A program made the position numbers and the translations under genes. A stretch of 64,000 nt of DNA from Kingdonia uniflora (taxonomy: Eukaryota; Streptophyta; Magnoliopsida; Ranunculales; Circaeasteraceae), in NCBI GenBank assembly GCA_014058105.1, contig JACGCM010001798.1:1706001-1770000 (forward strand), given 5' to 3'. Below, one piece after another: positions 1 to 11,063 of the stretch (the first letter of the stretch is position 1; each line of letters begins with the position of its first letter). The notes under the pieces are model-generated. The model did not search any database. It had not been told where the DNA came from and worked only from the letters and a program-made list of their open reading frames with translations.

Positions 1-119
1 TTGTAGGTTACCAAGGTCTATTGTCATCACCTTTAACATATGCGAGTCGTCAAAGTTTTTTTATTATTATTTAGCTCCGCTTTACGCCTCCTTTGAAACT
101 CAGCCATTAGCTTCCTTTT

Positions 120-1544
120 CCTCTTTCTTCTGCTCGTCTATCAGATTTCATGACTTCATCATGTTGGACATTATCTCAACCATTCTCTTCCCCCAAAAAA
201 CTATACTTGACTTTGTCGCTTCTTTTGCCTTCTATTTTTTTTGGCCATCCGGTCGTACATCCCTACAAGAATATAGTGGTGCATCCACGTCGATAGAATC
301 ATCCGAAATTGTGATATTTGGAGTGCCGGATGTAGGTGTTTCAAGATCGGTATTGGTGGAGTTACCCGGGCTATCGTTAAAATTTGACTTCCTAGCAACG
401 TTGCGTGCGGGATGGTTGATGTGATGAATTTGTGACCATTTTGGGCAAGTTTCTAAAACTTTGTACGCTTCCCCAAGTTTAAATGGTTTGCCTTGGGTTT
501 GATAAAATGTATCATTTGCCATACGTTCCTAGAAATCAAGTTAGAAAATCTTTTAGAGTATGATTCACCTTTAAACATTAATGAAATGAGAAAAATAAAT
601 GAAATACTTACGAAGTCATCCGTTCCAATACCGGTATGATGTCGGCTCTCAAGGTCTTGAATGATACCTCTAAAAATTGAATATTCCTTATTGAGCCACC
701 CCTTGTACGCACAATTGACATTGTTGTAAGATCTCTACATCGATTGGTCAACATAGAAGGAGTTGAATTGATCACGCACCTTGAACCAAAATGTAGCAGC
801 TTTTTAGTTGTTCGTGGTAGCGAGGTTTTGAGACACTTGGGACCAAGCGCATGCAAGATTCATGAAGTCATCGGACGACCAATTCTTGAAGTTGGAGTAT
901 TGTTCTTTGTCGTCATGAATATTCTCTGAAGCCTCAAGTACATCCTCAACTATAATAGGTGTCGATGCCGTCTTTCTTTTAGACTTTGCCTTCCCGCGCG
1001 TATTACTTCTCGTGAGAACCGGATTGAGTTCCTCAGCCTGAGCTACATCCTCAACTATAATAGGTGTCGATGTCATTTTTCTTGTAGACTTTACCTTCCC
1101 ATGAGTCCACGTATTACTTCTCGTGAGAACCGGATTGAGTTCCTTGGAGATGACCGGAGATGCAATCGACGATGTATTAAGATTTAAATAATTTAAACCC
1201 CATGTACCTTGCATCGGCGTGGTACTCAAGCTTCCACCGGCGAAACAAGTTTGAGATGAATAATATTGATTTGCCGGTTGAGGGTACGAGCCCGTATACC
1301 CATCAAATTGAGGGTAATATCCTTGGTTTGGGTAATAAGGGTAATATTCATGGGTTTGATATTGAGATTGATTGTCGGGTGGTGGAAATAGTTGGCGAAC
1401 ATGGTGATTCTGACCTTGTGAAGTGTTAGGCATTTGCGACGGATCAAATGTGCCGATTTGATGAGGAAAGACGTTTCCTTGTTGGTTCGTATTGGAGGAT
1501 TGAGAGTGGTTTTGAGATTTAGATTGAGAGCTTGAGGAAGACAT
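120..1544 (-). pseudogene. Harbinger-type Myb-like / NAM-associated protein, decayed
   Basis: A minus-strand reading frame starts at 1544 with a Ser/Asn/Gln-rich leader (1544 to about 1150) and a lysine-rich middle that contains an internal repeat (two ELNPVLTRSNT units). It reaches a Myb/trihelix-like motif, NWSSDDFMNLACAWSQVSQN, near 830-890. It then meets a TAA directly after ATTNN. The expected continuation (FWFKVRDQFNSFYVDQS, then YKGWLNKEYSIFRGI) is still readable to about 615, with a further stop. A second exon, 522 to about 232, holds the C-terminal NAM-associated block (KPFKLGEAYKVLETCPKW). A shift follows into a lysine-rich tail. This protein type accompanies PIF/Harbinger transposases in plants and is thought to help bring the transposase to DNA. 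Several stops and shifts make it non-functional. No transposase is visible to its left, so the partner may lie outside the window. Confidence 0.8.
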
Positions 1545-1639
1545 AGTAGTTTTGAAGAGAGGGGTAAGGAGAGAGGATAGTGTAGAAGATTAGAAGGGAT
1601 GAGAGTGTAGGAGATGAATGACATTTATAGATAAAAAAA

Positions 1640-1830
1640 ACTAGCCGTTAATAAGTATCCAAAAAAAAATATAGCCGTTATTATAGCCGTTGAGTAACTT
1701 GTACAACAAGTTTCAAAAAATAAATATAGCCGTTGAGTAACTTGTGCAACAAGTTTCCAAAATAAAATATATAGCCGTTAATATGTCCGTTGAGTAACTT
1801 GTACAACAAGTTTTCAAAAATATAATTATC
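1640..1830. repeat. Short tandem array with TAGCCGTT and ACTTGTACAACAAGT
   Basis: About three diverged units, each carrying TAGCCGTTGAGTAACTTG followed by TACAACAAGT, occur just upstream of the Myb-like gene start (on its 5' side). ACTTGTACAACAAGT is itself a near-palindrome. Extra TAGCCGTTA half units flank the array. TAGCCGTT recurs at 7783-7820 upstream of the Harbinger transposase. I infer a promoter or transposase-binding array of the Harbinger family, but no binding data can be seen. Confidence 0.6.
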
Positions 1831-1920
1831 AAAATAAAAAATATATTAATACTCTGAATAAAACATAGTTTAAACAATATTAATACACAACATAGTTTAA
1901 ACAAAATATAAATAAAAGTT

Positions 1921-4085
1921 CTAAATAAAACATAGCCTAATTGGGACGACCTCTCTTCGTTTATCGGGCGCGTCTGCCACATGGGAGACTCTCGTCATAG
2001 GTACATTGCAAACCAGCTCTGTCTGGTAGGAAATGGACATCTCAGCTAGTCTATCGGACGTCTCTCGGATGACCTCTTGTGCCCGGCTCAGCTCCCACCT
2101 CAATCAGTATTGCTGTCAGTTAGTTGCCTCAAGTCTTCATATGCCGCATACCGTAATCCTTGGTTTTGATGCCACAACTAATCCGTACTATACGCAGGTG
2201 GACACGGGTATGGTACCTGCATCATCGGGATCGGTATCCCTCTACGTTGATCGTTCGGTCCTGCCATATCCATGAACCATCCCATATCACATGGATCACC
2301 GGTCTCCTGAACACTATAGTCTTGCACCTGTGAAGACGTAGCTAAACTCAACGTAGGTGGCAAGATTACATCAGGCCTCACTAGATCACGCCCGACCGAC
2401 CAAATATTTCACGTCTTCTTTACTAAAGTGCAACCGATCTTGGAATTTGGATGAACGAGACGCCAATATGTCATGTAATCTGCGTCGGGAACAAGATAAT
2501 TGCGACCATCGTAGAAGTCTACATCTTTCAGACTCTGATATAACTCTCGATCGTACCTTTGGGAATTCCATAATCTCCTGAGGGGGGTCATAGGGCACAC
2601 TATCAAGCCCGGTCATCTGACGCATACACCAGTCTTCTAAATACTAAAGCGTACCATGGTCGTATGGGACTGACATTAATGGAACCCTCTGGGTGCTCAA
2701 CGTTGAAGCAACTCTTTCCTCTGGGCGTCTCAATTTCGTAGACCTGGGCCATGGTTGTCAATCTATGTTGGTTTTGTCCTTCCATTCTATCATATCTCTG
2801 ATCACAGCAAAACAGTGATGGATTTCAACCCCGGTACTCGCCCTTTCATCTCTCCTCCCAGAAATACAAGGATAAATATGGTTAAAGTTTGGTACCTTAA
2901 CTAGATACATTCCAACCCGACAGTACTCGAAGAACCAGTACTCTAACACCGCATAGAATCCGGTGATCGATTTTTTTACCTTCCCAGGCCTCAGAACTGA
3001 GACTTCATCAAGCCCCCGATACAAAGCCGCCATAATCGGCACACCCCAGTCAAAACTCAACGCACCAAGAATATCGTAGTCTGTCAAGGCTGCTAGATAA
3101 CCCGCCCGAAGGGATGTGGCACCATTTGAGAAGAAGAGATTACCCATCATATAGATAATAAATGCCCGTGCATACACGATATCCATTTCTGAGTCGTAAT
3201 TGTAGAGATTTGGATTCAAAGGCTCTTGCCACTTTTTTAAATAGGTGAGAGTGATGTTACCGTACCTCATTTAAGAGCTTGTGATTCCCGATAACATATT
3301 TACTGCTTCCTCTAACTTGGAGTACCTCTCGTCGTACGGGAGTTCGCGACCCCTACCAAAAGATATGTCCGTTAGCATGGCAAAGTCTAACGGTGTGAAA
3401 CCCAGTTCCCCGCAAGGGAAGTGAGTGGAAGGCCACCACCGCTCCACGATAGCATGAATGAGACGGTTATCCGAGTTTCCCGCATTAATCGAGCAAAAGT
3501 CTGCAAAACCCATACCGTCGACCAACTTCTTCAACATCGGGTACATGATAATCCATCGATACCACTTCAGTACCTTATCCAATGATCCCATACATTGTAA
3601 TTCATCTCGGCTCTGACAAAAAAAAAACACATTAATACGTTAGAAGTTCATTCGGGCATTTCATCAAACACATTGCAATATACGTTAATAATACATGAAA
3701 TTTACATAAAACTTACCGCTATTTCCTCCGACCCAGTAGAAATATGGACCCAGCCGTCTGGGAGGATATCTACTCGGTTCAACTCATCGTACGATGGGGT
3801 GGGATCGTTGTCCGACGTTAATTGTAACGGCCAATTATTTGTGATGTCGACATTCCCCCTTCGTTTTACTTCCGCGTTAGAGTTACGTGTAGTTTTGGAA
3901 GTATTTTTCCTCGGTCGCGAACTAGAAGAACTTGACACTTTGAAGTGATTAACGAAAGAAATGAGTTGGGTTGGGAAACTTGTGGAGTAAGGTTGGGTAT
4001 GCCTTGGGTAAAACCTCAAACACAAGTGTTTATGCCTTTTAACACTTAAAAAAACAATACAAGTAGCACTAGAAAATCCATCCAA
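1921..4085 (-). pseudogene. Plant mobile domain (PMD) protein, MAIN-like, decayed copy 1
   Basis: The gene reads from an ATG at 4085 through a basic, serine-rich leader. There is a likely donor near 3716 and an acceptor near 3613. The PMD core follows at 3612-3279, with the hallmark NRLIHAIVERWWPSTHFPCG and GFTPLDFAMLTDISFGRG. A single TAA interrupts it at about 3268-3270, after which the core continues in the same frame at 3270-2758 (MRYGNITLTYLKKW, SLRAGYLAALTDYDILGALSFDWG). The C-terminal region (2625-1921) is spread over shifted frames (FPKVRSRVISESERC, DMGWFMDMAGPNDQRR). PMD proteins occur both as MAIN/MAIL chromatin-silencing factors and inside transposons; databases often mislabel them as serine/threonine phosphatase 7 long-form homologues. 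This one looks like a transposon-borne, broken copy. Confidence 0.85.
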
Positions 4086-4114
4086 GTGTTTAGCCTTTTC
4101 GCTTACAGGGTTAT

Positions 4115-4288
4115 GCCGCGCAGTTCTGAATTGCGCGGCTACATATTTAAATAATAATAATACGTGTCAGTTTTATATTGGATGAGTGTTACATGCGGTT
4201 TAGAACTGCGCTGGGTTTGAATGGCTGAGATTTGATTTCGTGGATGCATCTGGGATGTCTATTTTAACGCGCGGTTCAGAAGTGTGCT
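4115..4288. repeat. Three copies of a GCGC-ended palindrome upstream of PMD copy 1
   Basis: GCCGCGCAGTTC then TGA then a near-perfect reverse complement lies at 4115-4139. Related inverted motifs are at 4194-4211 (GCGGTTTAGAACTGCGC) and 4267-4288 (ACGCGCGGTTCAGAAGTGTG). They lie just upstream of the PMD start at 4085. No gene is visible between 4086 and 4486; the rest is AT-rich with CT tracts. Confidence 0.65.
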
Positions 4289-4638
4289 GGGGTGAATTCA
4301 CCTTGGGGTAAATTGAAACTGCTGTAGGGTGGATTGGATTCACCTCAATATTTATCCAATCTACCCTCTTGACTGTTGTTGATGCTCTGATTATAGAAAG
4401 AGGTGGCAACAATTCATTGACGTTACACTCCTTTCTCTCTTCACGGGATTTGAAACAAATCTTTCTCTCTCTCTATCTCATATTACTTAAGAGCAACTCC
4501 ACCAGAAAATACAAGTTTGGGTGTGGGCTCTGACATGGGCCCCACAGAAAACCCAACCAACACCTAACAGTGAGGTCGAGTGTGTGACGTGTTTATATTT
4601 ATTTATAATATTTTAAATAAAATCAACACACTGCGCGA

Positions 4639-4670
4639 TGCTCTTTTTACCGTGCGGTTAAAGGAACACC
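4639..4670. repeat. Left subterminal hairpin
   Basis: TGCTCTTTTTACCG and CGGTTAAAGGAACACC form an imperfect inverted repeat with a two-base centre. The same sequence is found in perfect form near the opposite end of the candidate Harbinger region. Confidence 0.6.
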
Positions 4671-4788
4671 ACCGCTGCAACTGTTAACATTTTATTCCCT
4701 CCAACTCGGCTAATTATCATTTTACTTTCTCATCTCTCTCAATTCGAAGGTATTCCTAGAAAAAAAATCCAATTCCTTTCAAAATCAA

Positions 4789-6972
4789 ATGGAGGCGCCA
4801 GAGGGAGACCCACACCCCAGTACATTACCTGGGTATAAAGGGACAAAAGATCCAGTGCGAGCCGTAACTCGGTCGAGGTCCAGAAAAAAGATAGTAGAAT
4901 TTGAAGATGTACAACAAACCCAAGGCATACCACACCCACCCCAAAAAAACTACCCAACCAAGTTTATTACCGGCCTCCCAGACGATGTTACTCATATATA
5001 TTATACTGGCAAGGAACTCACAGTAAGTTTTTAGTACATTGTAACTTTGTTATTTCCGTTAATTAAGTATTTGACAAAATGCTCCAATAAACAGAATCGG
5101 GATTTGATGCGTCCGCACGGCATATTCACTACGGTGATCAAAGTTTGGAAGAAGATTTCCACAATTCCGACAATAAGGGATCCCGTGGTGAAGATATTCG
5201 AGATCTTTATGGATATACGTATGGGTAATTCCAATAATCGGTTAATTCGGGTACTAACAGAGCATTGGTGGCCGACAACGCACATTTTTCTGTTCCCGTG
5301 TGCGGAGATAGGGATCACTCCAATGGATTTCCATATGCTAACCTCATTGGCAATCGACAGACATCTTACACAGGTGTCGTATGATGACAACTAGAGTATT
5401 TTATCCAACGCGAGGCAATTGCTCTCCCGCATTGAAAGTTGCAATACAAAGAGTGGGAACGTCAGCATTTCATATTTGAGGACGTACTTGACCATCATAG
5501 ATAATCGGGAGGATGTTATTATCATTGTTCGTGTTCTTATATCATCTTCATGATGGGACATTAATGGTTCCGAACGGCCAACGATACTGTCCCGCTTGGA
5601 TATCTCGCGGCTGTGGCCGATTTGGACGAAGCTGCCGAATATGATTGGGGTTCTGATATTCTTGTTTCCCTGTACCATGGTTTGGATACCGTAGTTACGA
5701 CTGGGGGTGCCATAACTGGATTTTCCCAACTTCTTGAGGCACACTAACACCTTTTCCTTACAAGCTACAAATCAAATATCTTCCAATAAACGTCTTATAT
5801 AGAATTTCTAATGTTTTTTATTTTGTTCTAAAATGCAGTATTGGTTCTACGAGTATTGTGGGGCTGATCACCCTATTGTCAAGGAAGCGCTTAAGTTCAC
5901 GTCCTATCCACGCCTCAAAGCATGGGAGAAGAGGAACAAGAAGAAAATAAATAACCAGGCAACGAATTTGTTTACTCTAGGCAGATACTTCATTGACCAC
6001 TAGACTATTGAGTCGATCAACTGGCAACCTTGGGCAGAATCTACGGTGTTACATTTAGATGGCATACGTACTGGGCCGCTCTTGTCCCATAAGAGGATGC
6101 TACTTCAAGTCTCAAATGGAAACTGCAAGTATTACTTGAGGGATAGATATTGGAGGCAGTTGACTGATACTGCGGGTATTCCTTTGGATCTTTCGCTTAA
6201 TATGTCGCCACATCTTAATCTAGCTTATTTACGACGATGAGATAGGCCGACTTTGTTGAATGTGACCAGTTTGTGATAAAGGAGGAGCGAGAAACTTACG
6301 CCTCATACTGGGCTAACCAAACTTATGAGGTAGGCCAACTGTTGACATATTCCTAGAGGATGGGGAATATAGATCTGTTCGGACTCACTGCACTTAGGGT
6401 TGATATTACACCCATGGTGGTTACGTCAGCAGATGTTCATAGTTCATCCCAGGACTTTAGTTTGCCTGGCGAGGAAGAGGGGCCAGACCTGGGGTGGCAC
6501 ATGGAGTGGGCAGGGAGGCATGAGATGCTCCTCATCCACCGCTTGAGGGAACTGCCACCCATGTCTTCCTCTTACGGTGCAGAAGAGTTGTGACACCTGA
6601 CTCGTGATATACGGCGATTCGCCCTTGCAAAGTCTGCGCGGGACGCCCTGACGATCCAGGACTTGACTGATGAAAACGCTGCTCTGAGGAGGAACATGGA
6701 CAGTATATACGACCAACTATATTTACATGTAAGTAATTTATTTATTTATATCTTAATGTCATATTTACTTTGTCAAAATCTAAATAAATTTTCTTTGTCC
6801 TGTTCAGAAACTGGATCTGAGGAGGGAGCGTGAGGAATGGGTGGTGCCACTACCACCTGGAGGAGGTACGAGGACGAGGCAGGGGACCCTTGGACATGGT
6901 CTACTAACCAGGAGAACTAGTAGTAGCCGCAGGAGGCGGGGTACTGGAAATGATATTGACCCGTCTCAGTAG
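4789..6972 (+). pseudogene. Plant mobile domain (PMD) protein, decayed copy 2
   Basis: The frame starts at 4789 (MEAPEGDPHPSTLPGYKG) and runs through LPDDVTHIYYTGKEL to about 5023, with a GTAAGT donor. The PMD core follows from about 5095: HGIFTTVIKVWKKISTIP, then NNRLIRVLTEHWWPTTH and CAEIGITPMDFHMLTSLAID. A stop comes at 5392-5394. Later exons are split by frameshifts: the segment near 5570-5750 (GYLAAVADLDEAAEYDWG-type sequence), then YWFYEYCGADHP at 5840, WEKRNKKK, DRYWRQLTDTAGIPLDLSLN at 6140-6200, and a coiled-coil-prone tail ending in a basic segment and a TAG at about 6970. It lies in the opposite orientation to PMD copy 1 and is related to it but not a close duplicate. It is not expected to make a full protein. 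Confidence 0.85.
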
Positions 6973-7225
6973 ATATATGTGTTTTTTTATGTTTTTGTAG
7001 ACGTAATATTTTATTGTAAACATCAGTGTTGAACAATTTCTATTGTAGAATTTTGTTTCTCTATATAAGTACTTGTATGACCTGATGTCCCATTTCTTTA
7101 TATAAATCAATATTAATCAATTTATTTTGAGTCTTGAATTTAAATAGAAATGCAAATACAATTCTTAAAATAATAGTTATACGCACGAAATGAAACTCAA
7201 AACAGATACAATTAAACTTAATTCA

Positions 7226-7525
7226 TCATTCATGACTGATGTAAGAATTAAACTCGAACCATTCAGTATGGGGGAGCGGATCCTGTCCATAGTTTTCTAG
7301 CCGATAATTTGCAGGAGGATCAGGCGGGATGTAGTTCCGGTAAAAAATATCGTATGGAGTCTCGAACAGGAACGGTTGGTTGTATTTCTCATACCATTCA
7401 TCTCTGGCTTCACGGAGAATATAGGCTAGTGGAACACCTCTGACCCGTTTATCAATATTCTTCCGTATCTCATCAAACTCATCACATTTAACCTTAAGCG
7501 CATTCCACCTGTTGTATAGATCTCA
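7226..7525 (-). CDS. Unrecognised ORF between the PMD gene and the transposase
   Basis: The minus strand encodes an uninterrupted run of about 95 codons that starts after an in-frame TGA near 7528 and ends at TGA 7226-7228. Visible parts are DLYNRWNALKVKCDEFDEIR, then VPLAYILREARDEWYEKYN, then an aromatic, proline-rich end (PYDIFYRNYIPPDPP, finishing SYISHE). It has no ATG at its left, so it may be the last exon or the remaining 3' part of a longer gene; upstream sequence to 7700 shows only short broken frames. I do not recognise the family. The balanced composition, with heptad-like charged residues, looks like real protein rather than a chance frame. It could belong to the mobile element or be captured sequence. 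Confidence 0.45.
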
Positions 7526-7741
7526 AAGAGGGTATTAAAGTTTTGTGTACTTCCTGAATTGGATATGAACTCCATTCCATAACTGATTGAAGTTGAGTTA
7601 TCAGAGAAGTAGATTATCAACAAAATACTGTCAGGACGTGGTCAGGGCACAATATTCATTCCATCCAAATACCACTGAAGAATCTTGTGTTAAAGTTGAA
7701 AAACTCAGCATTGTTGAGTTCAAGTAGAGAATATGTTGTTA

Positions 7742-7757
7742 GAGCATCTTTAGCCAA
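7742..7757 (+). other. Second Harbinger-like left end
   Basis: TTA followed by GAGCATCTTTAGCC resembles the GAGCATCTCC ends of the MITEs at 24978 and 44313 and the right end at 11287. It lies 200 bases upstream of the transposase frame and could mark the true left edge of the transposase-bearing element. Confidence 0.45.
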
Positions 7758-7822
7758 TATATATATATATAACAAAAATTAGCCGTTGTGAAGGACCCAC
7801 TAAAGGAACTAGCCGTTGTGAG

Positions 7823-7851
7823 AAATCAGTGGAGGCCGCCTCCACTGATTT
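7823..7851. repeat. Perfect 29-base palindrome upstream of the transposase
   Basis: AAATCAGTGGAGGC, one centre base, then GCCTCCACTGATTT: both 14-base arms match exactly. It directly follows two TAGCCGTTGTG motifs (about 7782 and 7811) and precedes the transposase leader. It could form a cruciform or bind a dimeric protein. Confidence 0.75.
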
Positions 7852-7960
7852 CCTACAACCACTTCTTCTTCTTCCCCCTTATTCTTTTACACTTCTCTCT
7901 TCTCAAAAAACTTGTTCCCCCTTCATCGTCAACATTGTTCTCTTAACTCCACAACCTCAA

Positions 7961-9270
7961 ATGTCTTCCTCGTCGCCCTTTTCATCCATTAATGATCATC
8001 TACGTGTATCGTCGTCCTCTTCTGACGATCTTATATATGTTTGATTGTGCGGCAATAATTTACGTTCTGCACCATAATGCAATAAACCTATTAGTACATG
8101 ATGCAACTTCGAGTCACGGCGGGAGTGTCATGGGCCGTAAGGATAAGAGAAAGAAGCGAGATCTTGGTGCTTTACAACATTATACGGGACTACTTCAAGC
8201 CGGGGTGCACATATGAGCTAGACGAATTTCGGCGACGTTTTCGTATGAGAAGACACATGTTTATGCATATATTCGATACAGTCGTTTCACATGATTATTA
8301 CTTTATCCAAAAACCCAACAACGCTGGTACTATAGGGTTATCACCGTACCAAAAGGTAATTGTGGTACTACGTTTCCTAAGCTACGGTGTTGCGGCAGAT
8401 CTTTTTGACGAGTATATCCGAATAGGAGAAAACACAACCTTGTTAAGTATGGAAATGTTTTATGTTGCAGTTATACAAATTTTTGGCGAAGAATATCTTC
8501 GAGCACAAAACGCAGTCGACGTCGAAAGGTTAAAAGTGATCAGAGAGTCATGGGTATTTCCCGGCATGTTTGAAAGCCTTGATTGCATGCATTGGATATG
8601 GAAAATTTTCTCATAGCTTGGCACGGTCAATTTACTGGTCATTACCCCAATGGAACATTGATTCTTGAAGCGACAGCTTCACACAACCTTTGGTTTTGGT
8701 ATATTTTTTTTGGGTTACCAGGGCCTAACAATGATATCACTGTCCTGTAACAATCACATCTTTTCACCGACCTGGTCGATGGTATCGCCCCGCCTTGCAA
8801 TTATACAATTTCCAGAAAAGCTTATGATATGAGGTATTACCTAACAGATGACATATACCCCAAATAGGGAATACTTGTCCAAACCATATCCAATCCGGTT
8901 ACAGCAAAACAAAAATTATTTGTGCAATAACAAGAAAGTTGCCAAAAAGGCGTAGAACAGGTGTTTGGGATTTTACAATCACGGTTCAATATTGTAAAAA
9001 ATTCGATTAAATTGTAGAAACCCGAGGTTTTGAATAATGTCATGAAGACAATATGATCGTCGAAGAGGAACGAGGTTCATTCCCATCATACTTAGACTAC
9101 AATCCGGCCGATCCCTCAACTATCGAAGGCGAACGGTTCAATATATAAAATCTTTTATATCGAAAATGAACCGCATTCAAAGTCGAGAACTGCACTTTGA
9201 TCTAAAGGATGATCTAATCGAGCATTTGTGGGTCGTGAACGGAATCTTCAAACCTAGTACTCCATTTTTT
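7961..9270 (+). pseudogene. PIF/Harbinger DDE transposase, decayed
   Basis: A serine-rich leader starts at 7961 (MSSSSPFSSINDHLRVSSSS) and is stopped at 8042. The main body is open from 8098 to 8616, with the DNA-binding/leader block YELDEFRRRFRMRRHMFMHI, then LSPYQKVIVVLRFLSYG and the catalytic start FPGMFESLDCMHWIWK, followed by TAG. Beyond this the DDE_4 domain continues with stops: WHGQFTGHYPNGTLILEA, FGLPGPNNDITVL (second acidic site), KGVEQVFGILQSRFNIV (glutamate site). The tail runs to about 9270. These spacings match the IS5/Harbinger transposase fold. At least six stops plus a shift near 8160 show that it is dead. It converges with the Myb-like partner gene at 9595-10967. Confidence 0.85.
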
Positions 9271-9594
9271 GTATTATATGAGTGTTCTTAATGTAATTTA
9301 ATGCTTCTTGTCGTACAAGCTTATTAAACAAGTTTTTGATATTGCATTAATCTTGTATTTGTTTTAACGCAATATTCTCGGAAATAAACATTTCAAAAAA
9401 TATATTACATTCTTCAATAACAAAGTACATTATTCAAACAATTACATTATTGGAAGGTAAACTACATTCTTAGAAAAAAAACTTCTATATACAGCAAAAT
9501 AAAATTATATTTCATCACCACTTCAAGTACCTGGTCCGCCCCTCTTGGTCAGGCGTTCCATGACCTCAGCTTGCCTATGCAGATAGTATTACAA
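9271..9594. other. AT-rich stretch between converging Harbinger genes
   Basis: About 320 bases of AT-rich DNA lie between the 3' ends of the transposase and the Myb-like gene, probably both 3' untranslated regions. I see no other feature. Confidence 0.5.
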
Positions 9595-10967
9595 TTAATG
9601 TCCATAAATATTACTCAGGTCTTTATCCATAATTTTGTGACCTTCCCTTGCTTGTTCCAAATCTATTTTGGATTGGCATTGTTGATTTGCTTCCGCTTTT
9701 CTTCTTTTCGCTTGTCTCTTCTCCAACCGTAGTTCATCTAGCATTATTTGGATACCGCTACCAAATGCAACAAGACCATCCAAGGCCTTTTATGTTAAAA
9801 TGTTTTTTCTAAAAAGTTTTTGGCCGATGGGTCTGCTTCCACCCTCATATAATGAACCATCTAATTCAGAATTTTGGTCGGCCCGCAGATTGAGGTGTAG
9901 ATGGGTCGTCGGGGTCCTCTGATAGATTATTTGATTCGACTGAGTTCCCCTGAGAAGAATTATGCGATGTTTTTATGGCTTCATTTCTTGGTACATTCCC
10001 AGTATGGTTCAACTCATCATCCTTTAGGTTGGCCCATCGTGGTTCTCGCGCCAAAATCTTATATGCTTCACGGTGTTTGAAGTCATTGTTGCCATTTATA
10101 CCTTAATAAATATTGTGTGCATTATTTTTCTACAATTCGCAAAATTACCAAATACAATAAATAACGTGTATATCCAAAAAAATAAAATTGAGTTTAAGGA
10201 AAATAAAACGTATCCAATCTTCATCGATTTTCCCACTGTCGTGTCGAAATTGTACTTGAGCAACTATTCCCTTGTACACCACACATTGTTCATTGAGGGG
10301 ATACCACTGAGCTTTGGTCAACCCACATGATCGTCGTGTGGAGCACTCAGGGTCTCTGTTAAAAGCAATGTTGATATTTTGATAGAAAGTGAAACCCTTT
10401 GTGCAGCATGGTCTGGACAAAAGCTGTTACCCATGCCTTTACGAGACACGTGAAGTCTGTATCCGTCCAATGCACTCCAGCATCGTCCGTCTCGTCCAAA
10501 AAATCAGCATCTTCTGGCACTTACATGCTTTGTCTTTGTTTTGCGGTTGATATTTTCTTTCTTCCTTTTCCTTTGTCTTTCTCGGACGCCGCCGCTTCAA
10601 CAGGTATTGACGCATTTGCGTCACTTTGATTGTGCTGAGTAGATTTACCCTAGAATAGGTAGTTCTGAAAGTAATTTGGAGGTTGAAAACCTTGAGGTTG
10701 AGTGACCCGATAGGGTTGATAGTACGGGCTAAACGCTTGAGGTTGCGGTTGAGAGAGCATAAATAGATTTTGATATTGTCCTTCGATGGTAACCTTTTAC
10801 GACATGGTAAACGGATGTGGGGTCTGTGATTGGAATTAAGATAGGTTGTGGTAGAGGTATGGAGTGAATTGTGATGATGGGTGTTAAGAGAATGGTGTTG
10901 AAGGTGGGTTATATGAGGATGGGGTTGACGGTGTAGAGTTATTACTGCTGGTGCGGGAGTTCGCCAT
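9595..10967 (-). pseudogene. Harbinger-type Myb-like / NAM-associated protein, decayed copy 2
   Basis: The minus strand starts at 10967 (MANSRTSSNNSTPSTPSSYN) and runs through a Pro/Gln/Tyr-rich leader with stops. At 10500-10600 it has a basic stretch, and near 10440-10490 FLDETDDAGVHWTDTDFTCL, a broken Myb/trihelix helix. The middle is lost to shifts. The C-terminal NAM-associated block returns at 10075-9868 (FKHREAYKILAREPRWANLK, SEDPDDPSTPQSAGRPKF) and a charged helix at 9783-9595 (LDELRLEKRQAKRRKAEANQ). The order of parts equals that of the copy at 120-1544, but sequence identity looks low, so these are different family members. It probably served as the accessory DNA-binding protein for the neighbouring transposase. 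Confidence 0.8.
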
Positions 10968-11063
10968 TTAGGGAGAATAGAGAGGTTATCCTCTATGCTC
11001 TGCTATTGGGTTTGGGAAAGAAGAGGTAGCCAGGGAGAGTTGAGCCAAGCTTTATGGATAAAT

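Noticed and set aside
608..856. An 82-codon minus-strand frame
   Set aside because: It is a shifted reading of the Myb-like gene exon; the true frame shows the family motif with two stops.
4789..6972. Possible serine/threonine phosphatase 7 gene
   Set aside because: This is a common database mislabel for plant mobile domain proteins; no phosphatase metal-binding motifs are visible.
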